A DNA stretch of 64,000 bases from Portunus trituberculatus. Taxonomy: Eukaryota > Arthropoda > Malacostraca > Decapoda > Portunidae. The translations under genes were made by a program, and so were the position numbers. The stretch covers positions 7,765,980-7,829,979 of the forward strand of contig NC_059299.1 in assembly GCF_017591435.1 (NCBI RefSeq). The letters run 5' to 3'. The notes below the pieces were generated by a model. The model was given only the letters and a program-made list of their open reading frames with translations, was not told the DNA's origin and searched no databases. The number at the start of each line of letters is the position of its first letter. The stretch's first letter is position 1. Shown here one piece after another: positions 1 to 13,013 of the stretch.

Positions 1-118
1 TCCAAGAACACTCTTGCAGATTCATCACCAGTTTGATTTTTTTTTTTTTTTTTTTCCTTCCCTGTCATGTAGAAATTTCACTTTGAAATAAACTGTTACT
101 AGTTACAATACTCTGGGA
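1..118 (+). other. Upstream intron end and 5' UTR of THADA
   Basis: A long T-run (about 40-57) followed by a pyrimidine stretch and AG at 71-72 makes a strong 3' splice site, so the first THADA coding exon probably begins at 73. The stretch 73-118 is 5' UTR: reading back in frame from the ATG at 119 meets a TAA at 89-91, which sets the start. The true transcription start lies left of the window. Confidence 0.6.
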
Positions 119-1020
119 ATGGAAACAGATATAAAAATTTCACTTATGACATTTATCTCAGAAAATATAACAGAAGATATCCAGTCAGCCTTAAGAGAAC
201 TTGTGAGCCCTGGCAGTCCTCAGCAACAAGTTGCTGCTGTAGACAAGGTGTGTAATGGTAAATCTTATTAGTAAATGTTGACTTTTACTTAAAAGTTAAT
301 GTTGGAAATATAACATTTTTTTATTGTGATCAGATCTTTGAAATAAGCAAGGCATTGTTTTCAAAACTACTAAAGCGGAACTTTCACAGCTACTCACTGC
401 AGCTCTGTCCTCTGAAGACTCTGCTGAGATCTGCACCACAATATTCTTATCATCTCTATTGCAGTTGAAGCCAAAGGTGCAACTTAAGAGTAAAATACTA
501 AAGTGAGTACAACAGTTATATACATTTATGGTCAGAATACTCTTAACCTATCTTTCCATTTTACTAGGACAATTTTTTCCCCTCAGGTGCATCCCTACTC
601 TGGCTGTAAGTTACCCAAAGACATACAGAGAATGTGCATTGAATTTCCTTCAGTCTAGAACTGCAAGTACAACGGATGTCTTTAGTCTGGTACAAGGAGT
701 GTCACTTTTGGTTGAGGAAAGAAATGTTATATTGGCAGCAGAGAAACAGGATAGAACATACTGTCCCTCAGAGACTGATGACTGGCTCAAGCTGCAGTCT
801 GTCATCATCCAGGCCATCCTGCGAGGGATGGGACTTCTATGGAAGAACAGCCTTGGGTAAGAAAATATTGGGATGATTCTTCAAAGAAAACTATATAAGA
901 TATTAAATATTTATATTGCATGTTCATCCAAACCTTAATTAGCTACTGAATGACATACTATGGTAGTGCAAAGGAGCTAGGAATTTAAAGCTGAGAATTT
1001 CACAACTTTCTTATTTCTCT

Positions 1021-1108
<88 letters not shown>

Positions 1109-4100
1109 AATACAAAAATGTTTTAACATTTCTTTACTGTTAGTGTTTAATTGCACTGCAATATTAATTTTTGTACCATAATTCTTTGTAGATTTTTAAT
1201 TATCTCTTGAATTTTCCCACAGAAATTGGGATACCTATAAAGCTTTCAAATGGTGATGATTAATTTTTCATGTGAAATTTAATGTTTACAAAAGGATAAT
1301 TGCTAACTAATTTTTCAGAGAATCCTCAACTGTGGAAACTTCCTCAGCTCTTCAGCAAATGCAGCAGCTGGTGAAGAGCAGCACATTGTTCTATCAGCAG
1401 CATTATTGTGCTTGTGAAGATACTGATGCCTTGTCTAGGGAGTTACTGGGTGGAGTGCTGGACACATTGCACCATCCTGCGTGTCCCCTTGACCTCAGAA
1501 TTAATTGTGGTCAACTCTTTATATTGGTTCACAATCTTGTGTCCAAGGAGAGCCTTTCACTGTTGGTTAAGAATGTACTTGATGGAGTAGGACAGTATGC
1601 AGACTTGCCATGTGTTGGACAGTTAGCTTTGATAAATGGCATCCTCTGTGTTACTCCGAGCAGAAATCTGTACTCTAAAGAGAATGACCTCTTTCTTGGT
1701 ATAGAAGTAATTCAAGCATGCCTTACTTTGGCCTCCAATACCAGTGATGGTAACATTGCCCTCAGTGCAATAAGGTTAATTCACCAATGGACCCTGCGCA
1801 CTGCAGAGGCACATCTTCGTGGCTTCCTGATGGACGATTCAAAAAGTGAATTAGATATTAACTCTCCACCTGTGTCATATTTATTAGAGTATCTTTGGTT
1901 AAGCTGGGATCATTTCCTAGACAGTGTAAAACACACAACTAAAGAAACGTTTTTGAATCTATTACGAATCCTGCAAGGTGTGGATGAAGAAAAATGCAAA
2001 CAGTATCTTCTGAATATTTGTGCCAATTTTGTGCCACAGCTGAGTGGCAGGTGGTATCGATGTAGTGCTGTGAGCTGTATGGTGCCAGTGTTGGGAGCTC
2101 AGCTCCTTTTGGACTTGTATCCTTCTCTTCCATGCACACTGATCACCTACCTCAAGGAGCCAAGCATGGCTAGCCATGCTTCAGAGTTGATACAAGCTCT
2201 TTTTATGCAGCATCTGAAAGAAGTGTCCTTAAGCCACTGGCAGGATGTGTGGCTCACAAATTTTATTGACTTATTTTCAAAAGAAATGCAACCATATGGA
2301 TATGAATCATTATTTAAGAAACTGTTATTTGCTTGTCTAGAAAGCCTTGATACAGCAGTATGCAGACTTGTTCAGTGCTCAGAAAACCCAGTAAGTGAGA
2401 AACTGTGTCTTCTCATTATGTGTGTGAAAATTGGCAGATATTCATCACAGTGGATCACAAAATGCAATGAACGATCAAAACAGCAAGATACGAACATGTG
2501 GAAAGCTGTGCTGCCTTATAGAATCATTGAACTGTGCATCTCTCACCGGGATGAGTCAGTGCAGCAGGCAGCCTTTAGCCTGTTGTGTGAAAGCCCAAAG
2601 TCAACTGAGCTGCCAGAAGCTCAGGACCTCGAGTTAATCCTGGATTACTGCAGATACAGCTTTACTTCTCACAGCCCCTCACACAGGCAGCATTTAGTGA
2701 AGAGTATGAAGAGACTTTTAGTTCGCATCAAAGAAGGTTCATTTGCTTTGATGAAATCAAATAAAATACTGAAATGTTCTGATGGATCAGTAATTGATAC
2801 TCTGTCATCTTTCTGCAATAGATTATTTACAATGATGACCCAAAGCATTGGATATGGAGCAAATGCATCTCGGAAATCAGCAGCACTGCAAGTATTGGAA
2901 CTATTCCAAGAGATTATTGTGGATGGATGTGGTGAGACTCTAAATGTTTGTCACCTTGTACAGCAGGAGGTATACCTTGATACTCTTCTTTCAATACTAG
3001 ATGACTCATTTGAGACCAACAAAGTTATAGCTCTCAAACTCTTGCAGTCATGCTTTAATGAAAAGATATTTCAACATAAGCTGGAATCTTTGTTTACTGC
3101 TGCTCTCAGCCTATCATCATCTTGCAGGCCTCCAGATTCCCTGACAGCAGCTTATGTCTTCAAGTTTTTATGTAATCATCCAACGCTTATTCAAGTAATT
3201 GGTAATTGGACTTCTGAGACTATGTCCTGTGACAGCCCCAGAAGACTTGTTTGTAAACTTTTACTGAATTGTCTCCAGAAAGAGATTAAAGTTGCACAGA
3301 AGAACTTACTGAATGCAGCAGCTTCAGGCCCCATGTACGGACTGTTACTGTGCTTAAGAATGCAGATTTCTGATTTGCCTGAGTCAGAATTCACAAATAA
3401 CCTTTCAGAGTGGGTTCATATAATACATGAGATCCTGGAAATGTGTTATAAAGTGTCTGAGTTGGTAGCTCCAGTAGTGAGAAACTCATCACCAGAAGGA
3501 CATCTACCAATGGATCTGAGTCCAGACAGTCTGGAGTCCCTCAGAGCTGCTCTTCAGGCATCTCTTGGCAACCAGCAAAGACAAGAAGAAATCACTTTGT
3601 CACAAGATTGCAGGCCTGAGGAACTTGTGAAGGCTCAGGCTATCAGTGCACAGATGGTACTGCTGTGTGCCTGGCGAAGTGTGAAGGAAGTGTCTCTGAT
3701 ATTTGGAGAACTAATCCATCAAGTTCCTCTCTCCTCCAGTGGCACTAGCTTACTTACTACAAAAGATATTGAAGATATTGGACAATATTTCTTGTCACAA
3801 TTATTAGAAACCAAACATAGAGGAGCCTTTGAACAGTCTTATGTTGGCTTTGGTCGGATTTGTCAGCGTTTATGGCAGTGTGAAGAAGAATCACTCAGAA
3901 AACTTCCAGAGAAATGGCTTATTGAAGTACTACACTCAATACAAGATAGCAGCGACACACGACTGTGTTCCACTCGTCGCAGTGCAGGAGTTCCCTTCAT
4001 AGTACAAGCAGTGCTGTCATCAGAGCCAAATGTTTGGGGAGCTGCTTGCCTCAAGAGAACCATGACTCTCCTTTTGAAACTGGCCAGTGAATCCCAGTTT

Positions 4101-6807
4101 GAAGGAAGTGATGCTAGGATTCATGCCTTCAATATCTTGAGGTCATTGTATCGAGACACAAGGCTTGGTGATCACATAATATTGTATGTATCCAATGGAG
4201 TCAAGGCTGCCCTAAGAGGATATAAAAGTAATGCTTGGGCTGAACGTAATGCAGCTTCTCTTCTGTTTGCTTCACTAGTGACACGAATGTTGGGTGTAAA
4301 GCAGACCCAAGATGACCTCAGCCGCAAGAATGCAATGTCTGCTCTCGTGTTCTTTAGGAGATACCCAGAACTCTTCAACTTCTTAAAAGATGAACTGGAT
4401 GCTGGTGCTGCTGAGATCAAAGAGGGAAGATTGGTTCCTGCATTATTCCCGACATTGCTACTGCTAGCCAGGCTCACACCAGCACCTCTTGAGGGCCGTA
4501 CATCAGCTGTTTCCATGGCCTCCTTCAGGCCTGCTATTCTACAATGTGCTACTTCTTGTGTACTCCAGTTGCGTACCCTTGCCTCACATGCCCTGGTGCC
4601 CTTGGTGGCTCCATGTCAGCTGTCTCAAGTGGTAGGCCAGCTGTGTCACCAAGCTACTTTGAAAGATCAGAATATGCTCCATGGCTCCATCCTTTGTCTA
4701 TTAAAATTGCTCAAAAGTTATATTGGAAAGGTTGAGAATGATGTTAAAGATATTGTTCAGAGTATATTTCAGATATCATGGTCTGCCACGGAGAGGAACC
4801 CATGCTTAGTGACACGCAGTTGTGCTCTAGAACTTTTTGCCTTTTTGGATGACAAATGTATGATTGATGAAACATCAGTTGAATTCAAGAATATTCATTC
4901 AAAAGCTTTATCATTCATTCATGCAGACAGTGTGTTCTTGTCTAGCCAACCTTGGTTACCACTTTGCAAGAAACAAGCCACCAGGCTTGTTTTAAGCAGT
5001 TCCATAACTGGATCATGTGACCTCCAAAATATATACAATGGTTTCATTAACAGTAACTGTTCTGATGTGCGAATGTGCACTTTGGAACATCTAGCAAGCC
5101 TTCATAATATTCCTGATTACATATTTGATATACTAATAGAAAGAATGGAAAATAAAGAGACAGATTCCACTTGCCTGCGGTTAATCTACCAGATAATGAG
5201 CAGGATTGTCCACTGTCACAGTGAACACTCACACCTCACACCCCTTCTGCTGCACTCTGTCACCAAGGCCAGAGAAGAAGCTTGCTCTGAGCTGCAGGCA
5301 GCAGTGATACACTTCAGCTCAGCTTGCATGTCCACACTATTATCTATGGTAAGTATATTAGGAATTGCCTCAACACAGATTACAATTTGTTTTGCGAAAC
5401 CCATATAATTTTTTTTCTATTAGATGCTTTTATTATAACAAGAAAAATCTGCAAATTGCATTACACTAATAACCACTCTGTCATCTTACCAGACACCTAC
5501 CCTGCACATTCAAGAAGAGTTTGGTCAGTGGTTGGATGTGATTGTGGAATTTTCAGCTAGTGAATGTGACTACGATATCCGTGTAGCTGTGGCTCAGGGC
5601 CTCACCTGGATTCTGCCTTCTCTCTTATCTCATCCATGCATCTCATGTAAGTTCCTGAAATCATACTTATGTAGATGGAATCATATATAATGATCTTGAA
5701 GTTCCTCAGGTTGTAATACATTTTTCCCTTCCTTACTTAAATCATAAAATCCAGGCAGCCATGTCACCCCTTATATAAAAATGCTAACAAAACTACTCAC
5801 CTAAACATATAATAGAGAAAGTTTGTTATTTATTGTAGCTATAGCAAGATTGAATGCCCTGGAGGTAGTGATGATGCAGCTCCAGGATGACAGCAGTGAG
5901 GTGCAAGACATAGCTGCTGAAGGGACCAGCAGCCTTGACAAACAGGATGTCTGCCTCAGTCCACCAAGAGCCATGCACAAAGTTTGCAGTTTGATTGGTA
6001 AGAAAATTTTGATTGCTAGTAAATCCAACAAAGTAGATTTAAACATTTATACATGACACAAATTTTTTTTTTTTCTTTAATGTTCTCATGTAAAATTTGT
6101 TTTCAGGCACCATTGGAACCCCAGAGGCATTGTCACTACTTGTGAAATTATGCTTGAAGGAAGATAAGCCTGAAGGCTTTGGGCTTTCACAGGTATTGTT
6201 CCATTAGTTGTTTGGAATACTGTACAAAATAATAACCTGGCAATAACTTGAAGGAAATAGAGGAATTGAGTATGTATACAATTATATTTCCTTCTAGGAT
6301 GATGACCGAGTGTTTGACAAAGGGGAAGTAAACATCTACAAGGAAACGCTGTGGTTGGCCCGAGCAGCAGCACACTCCCTCTCGAACTGTCTGTCTGTTT
6401 TTCCCCTAGTGCCAGACAAACCACTATTTCTTAGTTATTTTATTGTGCCACATATGTTCATATCAGATCACAATGAGGATTTCAGTAAGGATAAAGAATG
6501 TGCAGATGCTCAAATCTCTTCTTCCAGATTATTGGATTTGTTGGAACAAGATATCCTTTATTTGTTCAAATTGATTGCAGCAGTTACTGAAGAAGCAGTT
6601 TACTGTGTAAGGAATGCTGAGGCATTACTTGTAAAGTTAGGTTGTCGTTCAACTCTATGGAAGGTCCTTGCACATCACCACAATACTACTAGAGCTGATG
6701 ATGTAAACGTTGTGGCAGAATCTCTGAAGAGAAGCTCCATTAAGGAAACACTCTTGAATGAGATCATCTGTGATCTCTCTCATGAACAGTCAGGTGATGT
6801 CAAATGA
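119..6807 (+). CDS. THADA: THADA, armadillo-like regulator of tRNA 2'-O-methylation (DUF2428 family)
   Basis: Coding exons are 119-247, 348-502, 587-856, 1319-5348, 5493-5646, 5839-5997, 6107-6192 and 6298-6807. The phases agree throughout and the sum is 5,493 nt, giving 1,830 aa plus stop; vertebrate THADA is about 1,950. THADA family proteins partner an FTSJ1/Trm7-type methyltransferase to modify position 32 of some tRNAs; insect THADA is also linked to calcium handling and metabolism. The product is a helical-repeat protein without membrane segments. The DUF2428 core is recognisable around residues 950-1,110, including TRRSAGVPFIVQAVL near residue 1,070. The start is fixed by an in-frame TAA at 89-91. 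Unusually, about three quarters of the protein is in one 4,030-nt exon while the ends are cut into small exons. The gene runs tail-to-tail with prefoldin 3. The identification is confident; the second exon's acceptor (AG at 346-347) is the least certain join. Confidence 0.9.
1023..1106. repeat. (AC)n microsatellite in a THADA intron
   Basis: An uninterrupted AC dinucleotide array of about 84 bp sits in the intron between the third and fourth coding exons of THADA. Confidence 0.98.
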
Positions 6808-8301
6808 TGTGCATCATACAGTATAGGTTTTTAATATCTTGGGTTGTCATACAACCTGAAATTGTCAGTAATTGATTCAAGTACAATTATAAGGTGAAAA
6901 TGCACATTTCTTATTAATTACAGTGCACATTGCATATTTGAGTAATTATCAATGTATGCACTTCAACAGTTCTTGTGGTTTTTTATATATATTTTATATA
7001 TATTATATATTCAATCCATAATATACTTATTCACAGACCAGAACATATTAAATCCACAACTTGAATGCATCCACACTCCCACACTACACTGAGGGCACTT
7101 GATACTGATTTCATGTGTCCATAAGTAAAAATGAAACAGGTGACAGCTTTCAAAGGTTTAATTAATTAGCATTACAACACATGCCTGGTGTGGCAGGGAT
7201 GGTGCTCCCTAGTCTGAAGGTCTGGGTACACACCATAATGCTGGGAGCAGTGAGGTGCTAAAGCAATGAAGTTAATGTTGGAGGCAATTTTTTCTTAAGT
7301 TGGTGATCCATTCATACATATGCAAGTGTTGATTGATCACAACAAGAGAATGATTCTTGGTGTGAAGTTCAACTCATTATATCATGGAATTGCACAAGTC
7401 TGACCTGACTTGAAAATATTGTGCAGTAATATTTGTTATGCTAAATTATAATTTCAATTTGGGACTTGCATTTGTTACAATGTCAGAATTCAGAAAGATA
7501 TATTTTTGCATAAGTTTGAATATACAGTGTAATAGTAAATGTAAGGATGCAGCTATAGTAAGTGGTATAGAAAATTTCAAGTAACATACCATATACCACA
7601 GTTTGTACCCTTACTTCAGCATTTCCCATATCAAATTACAGAGTACTTGATGAAATAATGAATATAATCTATTCCCCACTCCGCATGAAAGGACAATATG
7701 TATCCAAGAAAATCTGTTGACCAAGCTCTCCTACACAACAGGTATATGAACTTCTAAGGTTGAAATACTGGTATGATAGAGAACAGAGTGAGCCAAAGTA
7801 GAATATGGGATACACATACAGTTAAGATGAAAGATATAGTGGTTGATGAACTGACATGTTCTTTAAAAGGTCTGACAGAGTCTGAAGAATGATTAAACAA
7901 ACAGTAGGGATTATCATCTGTAAAACAGTAAACAATATTCAGTTTTCAATATTAGATTGCTTTCAATCCATGAGAAATATATGAATAAATATGGGCATTT
8001 TCATTCACATACATCTTCAGAGCTTGTGTGTGCAGATTACATTACAGTTACATCCAGGAACATTATCATAAATCTTCAGACATAAGCTCTAAGCTTCACA
8101 GCAAACCATTCACATCTTACAGTAATAAAGACTGCAAGAATGCTGAGTATTTATGCTTCATATACTAGCAATTTTTCCAATCCAAATCATATAAAAAATA
8201 GTGAGGTGTTAAGGAGCAGGTTAGAGCAATAACACAAATCAGCACTAAACAAAAAAATATTAAAGCACATTGTTTTGTTCGAAATATCTAGCCTATAGTG
8301 T
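6808..8301. other. Convergent intergenic/3' UTR region between THADA and prefoldin 3
   Basis: This A+T-rich 1.5-kb stretch lies between two stop codons facing each other. It must hold both 3' UTRs. I see no clear AATAAA close to either stop, no protein-like reading frame and no obvious mobile element. A short TATATA-rich patch is present near 6983-7010. Confidence 0.7.
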
Positions 8302-8457
8302 TCATTTTTCCTCTTTTCCTTGTCCTTTTGACTTGTCTTCTGTAGCTGCTTTCTGAGCCCGCCTTCTCTTCACATCCCAATTATAAATACGGGCCATGGT
8401 GACTTCTGTGGTGGTGCACTGGTTCCTGATACCAAACACAATGCGTATTAGCCACAC

Positions 8458-8555
<98 letters not shown>

Positions 8556-11500
8556 ACATGAAATCTTCCTGAAAGGAAAATTGCCCCAATACAACACACT
8601 TTATTTCATAATAGAAAGACAAATAGAAAGAAGCATCTTTATCCCCTTGCTATGGTCCATTCAAATGCTTTTAACAATGCATGGAGACTATAATGGCTGT
8701 CTTTCTCAGCCACGTGTGGTCATTCATTCCCTATCACTGGGAACAACATTGCTAACAGGTTTTAGGATCAATCAAATGCATATCATTAGCTGCATAATGA
8801 AAAAAATGTTATACTTGTATCATTCACTTACTTTGAGTGTATATACATTTCTGTAAAGAACATTCAAACTTAAAAAGCATACATTCTAAAATGTGTATTA
8901 AATGGCTAGGCTACGTATTGACTGCACATACTTACACACACACACGCATGCACAGCAATGGAACCAGATGGAGTGTCAGGATGGACACTAAGGGAATGTA
9001 GTGAGCAACTGGTAGAACCAATTTGGGATGTAATTAACAACTCTAAGGGAAGGGAAGGTACCAAAGGAATGGAAGATGAAGTACAAGGAAGAGATAGATG
9101 GGTGGATGCAGTGTATCTAGACATTAAAATAGGCCTTTGACAGAGTACCACACAGAAGACTCCTATGGAAAATAGAACAATCATGGGCGGAAATAAGGGA
9201 AATATCTTAAATTGGATGACAGATTACTTAACAGATAGGGAAATGAGTACAGTGATAAGAGATAAACCATCAAGTTGGTTCACTGTAACCAGTGGTGTAC
9301 CACAGGGTTCGGTGATGGCACCAATAAGGTTCCAAAAATATGTCAACGATATACAAGAGGATTTGTTTGCAAATGATGCCAAGCTTTTGAGACTTATAAA
9401 AAAACAAAATGATTGTATGGAATTACAGAAAGATATTGATAAGATCTGGAGATGGAGCCAGAAGTGGAAATTATAATTTAATACTAAGAAATGCCATGTA
9501 ATGGAAATGGGTGAAAGTAATAGAAGACCTACATGGGAATATAAAATGGGAGAAGAGATTATAATGAAAAGAAGAGAAGAGAAAGACCTGGGAGTGATTA
9601 TACAAGACACCCTGACTCCAGAAAGACATATAAATGGATTATTTGCTTCAACATACAAGACACTAACGAACATCAGGGTAGCATTCAATTGCATGGATAA
9701 AAGTATGATGAAAAAGATATTAACCACTATGATAAGACCTAGACTAGAATATGCATCAGTGGTATGGTTGCCATATAGGATATAGGCAGAAAGATATCAA
9801 GAAACTAGAAAGGATACAAAAGGGTTGCTACAAAGATGGTCCCTGAAATAAAAGATCTTTCCTATGAAGAAAGGCTGAAGGAGATGGAGCTACCAACTTT
9901 GAAGGATAGACGGGAAAGAGGAGACTTAATAACTATGTATAAGTTAGTAAACCGTATGGAGAAGATAAATAGACAAGACCTGGTAACACTGACGGAGCAG
10001 GGAGACGGACAAACAAGAGGACATTCCAAGAAAATCATGAAAAGTCAGTGTCATAGGAATATCAAGTAGTTCAGTTTTCCACATAGGACAGTAGACATCT
10101 GGAATGGATTAAGTGAAGAGACTATAACAGCAGAAAGTGTGCGCAAATTTAAGGAGAAGTTAGATAAGTGTAGATATGAAGACAGCTCACTATGAGCCCC
10201 GCTCAAACCCTGTAACATACAACTAGGTAAATATACACACACACACACACACACACTTACCACTCAGTGCCACTTACCTCAAAAAATCAAGATCATGTTC
10301 AACCTGTGTCAAATTCTTGGTGGCATTGCCCAAATTTTTTGACAGAAGCCCTTCAGCATCTTCCAGCCCATACTCCAGCATCACATTAGCCTGTCCACAA
10401 TAAAACAAACATTAAGATCCTGAGCAGAAAAAATCTACTTCTATATCTCAAGCACTCCTTCCATCTTAATCTTCATTTCCTATATATACTTTAAATATTC
10501 TTTTCTTTATTCATTCACTTCAAACATTAATTTACTCTTTAAAATACAGAAAGTGAAATAGAAGTTTGTACTGTTTAAAGAATACAAGCACACTGGAAGA
10601 GATGTAAGTTGAGTGGATAACTACACCTCTACAAGCACTGACACTTAGATCAAGACTTACTCCAAGCCAGAGGCACACTCTGTCAGTTGGTGGGATGTTA
10701 GCTTGCATATACACTTGATCAGACAGGAGGAAGCGAGTCTCGATTACTTCTGATGTGTCTTTTCGTGTCTTCATTTCTTTCACAATTTGTAAAGAACTCT
10801 TAATATCAGGTATCTGGGATTTTAACCTGTTGAATTGTAAAATAGTGTTAGATAAACAGAGCTAGTAGTTGGATGGTTAACCTTTCTCAATTAGAAGCAT
10901 CTAGAATAAAAAACCATTGTAAACAATCTGTTGCTGCTTCACCACAAAAAATAACTCACTTTTTTCTCCGTGCCTGAAGGTGGACCTCCATGAACTTGTA
11001 TTTGTTGAGCTGTTCATCCAGACGCTTGATGACATCCTGAGCACTGGCATTGTCCTCCTTGGCCATAAACGTGTCTACATCTTCCTGCCGGGACACAATG
11101 AGAAACCGTCATATATCATGCATGTTGAGGCTCAGGAATGCAGGGAATGCAGCTCATCTTCATCATTTCAGTTTGTCCTTACTTTGCCTTACAAGTTTTG
11201 GACAAAATATATTTGTATCAAAAGGTCTCCTCTTTATTTTCTTATAAGGATGACCTTAACCTGTCCTCATGACATTGAAAACTAAGCCTATCCAAACTTT
11301 CAATCTTGCTGGTCTCTTACAAATGATTGCTCACCTCAAATGTGGCTGGAGTGAGACTAATAAGGTTAGTTCAGAAGCAAGGAATGGCATTGAAAAATAA
11401 CAGATGATCTTGCATTGGACGCTTCTAATTGCTGACCATCAAGTGACTGGTTAGAGGATAATAAGCCCTGACACACACACTGAATAATTTCATCAAGCAC

Positions 11501-11854
11501 GGACAGTCTTCATATGTAACTATGTGAATAATTATTCCCAGAGACTTCGCCTTGCGGGAAGACTATGGCAATGCTACTACAGGGAAGGCAAGACCAGGCA
11601 GCAAGTGGGAATGCGTTGGGAGGCGTGACAGTAAGCCGTGAGTGAGGCGGCCAGCATGGTGAGGGCGAGGCATGACAGGTGGGGGAAGAGCACGTCCCCA
11701 CGCTCATGCCCGCCGTTCCTCCCTCCCCAGGTCTCGCTCACTATCACTGCATGCGCTAAAAATATCTCCAAGACCTCCTTACCACGAACTGGGCTTCTGG
11801 TATGCCCATATAGCTCTTGGTTTCAGCTAGGGGCTTGTCTGCGTCGCCGGCCAT
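8302..11854 (-). CDS. VBP1: Prefoldin subunit 3 (VBP1), co-chaperone for actin/tubulin folding
   Basis: Exons on the minus strand are 11783-11854, 10960-11084, 10661-10826, 10278-10390 and 8302-8425. They total 600 nt (199 aa plus stop; the human protein is 197), all with GT-AG junctions and matching phases. Prefoldin is a cytosolic hexamer that captures nascent actin and tubulin for the TRiC/CCT chaperonin; subunit 3 is one of its two alpha-type subunits. The protein shows the expected coiled coil, beta-hairpin, coiled coil order. Diagnostic stretches are ETRFLLSDQVYMQANIPPTD, CLWLGANVMLEYGLEDAEGL and, at the C terminus, TTTEVTMARIYNWDVKRR followed by a charged tail. The last intron (8426-10277) holds a LINE fragment and a (TA)n array whose edge is about 35 bp from the 3' splice site. 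The start ATG (11852-11854) is the only one giving the family's short N terminus. Confidence 0.95.
8461..8553. repeat. (TA)n microsatellite next to the prefoldin 3 last-exon acceptor
   Basis: A perfect TA array of about 93 bp begins about 35 bp intronward of the 3' splice site of the last VBP1 exon (exon edge 8425). Confidence 0.97.
8957..10232 (+). mobile_element. Truncated, internally deleted non-LTR retrotransposon (LINE, CR1/Jockey-type RT)
   Basis: Broken frames encode reverse-transcriptase pieces. The order is a PDGVSG-like motif, an abrupt jump to the VDAVYLDIK region, then SGVPQGSVMAPIRF, a damaged catalytic box (FANDAKL instead of FADDTKL), EKDLGVIIQDT, RPRLEYASVVW and the tail RRERGDLITMYKLVNRM. 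Every block lines up with the longer copy at 32149-34920, so it is the same family. It lies antisense in the last intron of VBP1. Frameshifts and stops (for example near 9140, 9475 and 9785) show it is dead. Its 3' end reads AACTAGGTAAATA and runs straight into an AC microsatellite. Confidence 0.9.
10233..10256. repeat. (AC)n at the LINE 3' tail
   Basis: A short AC array directly follows the AGGTAAATAT tail of the LINE fragment. The same junction is seen at the end of the second copy near 35336. Confidence 0.95.
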
Positions 11855-13013
<1,159 letters not shown>

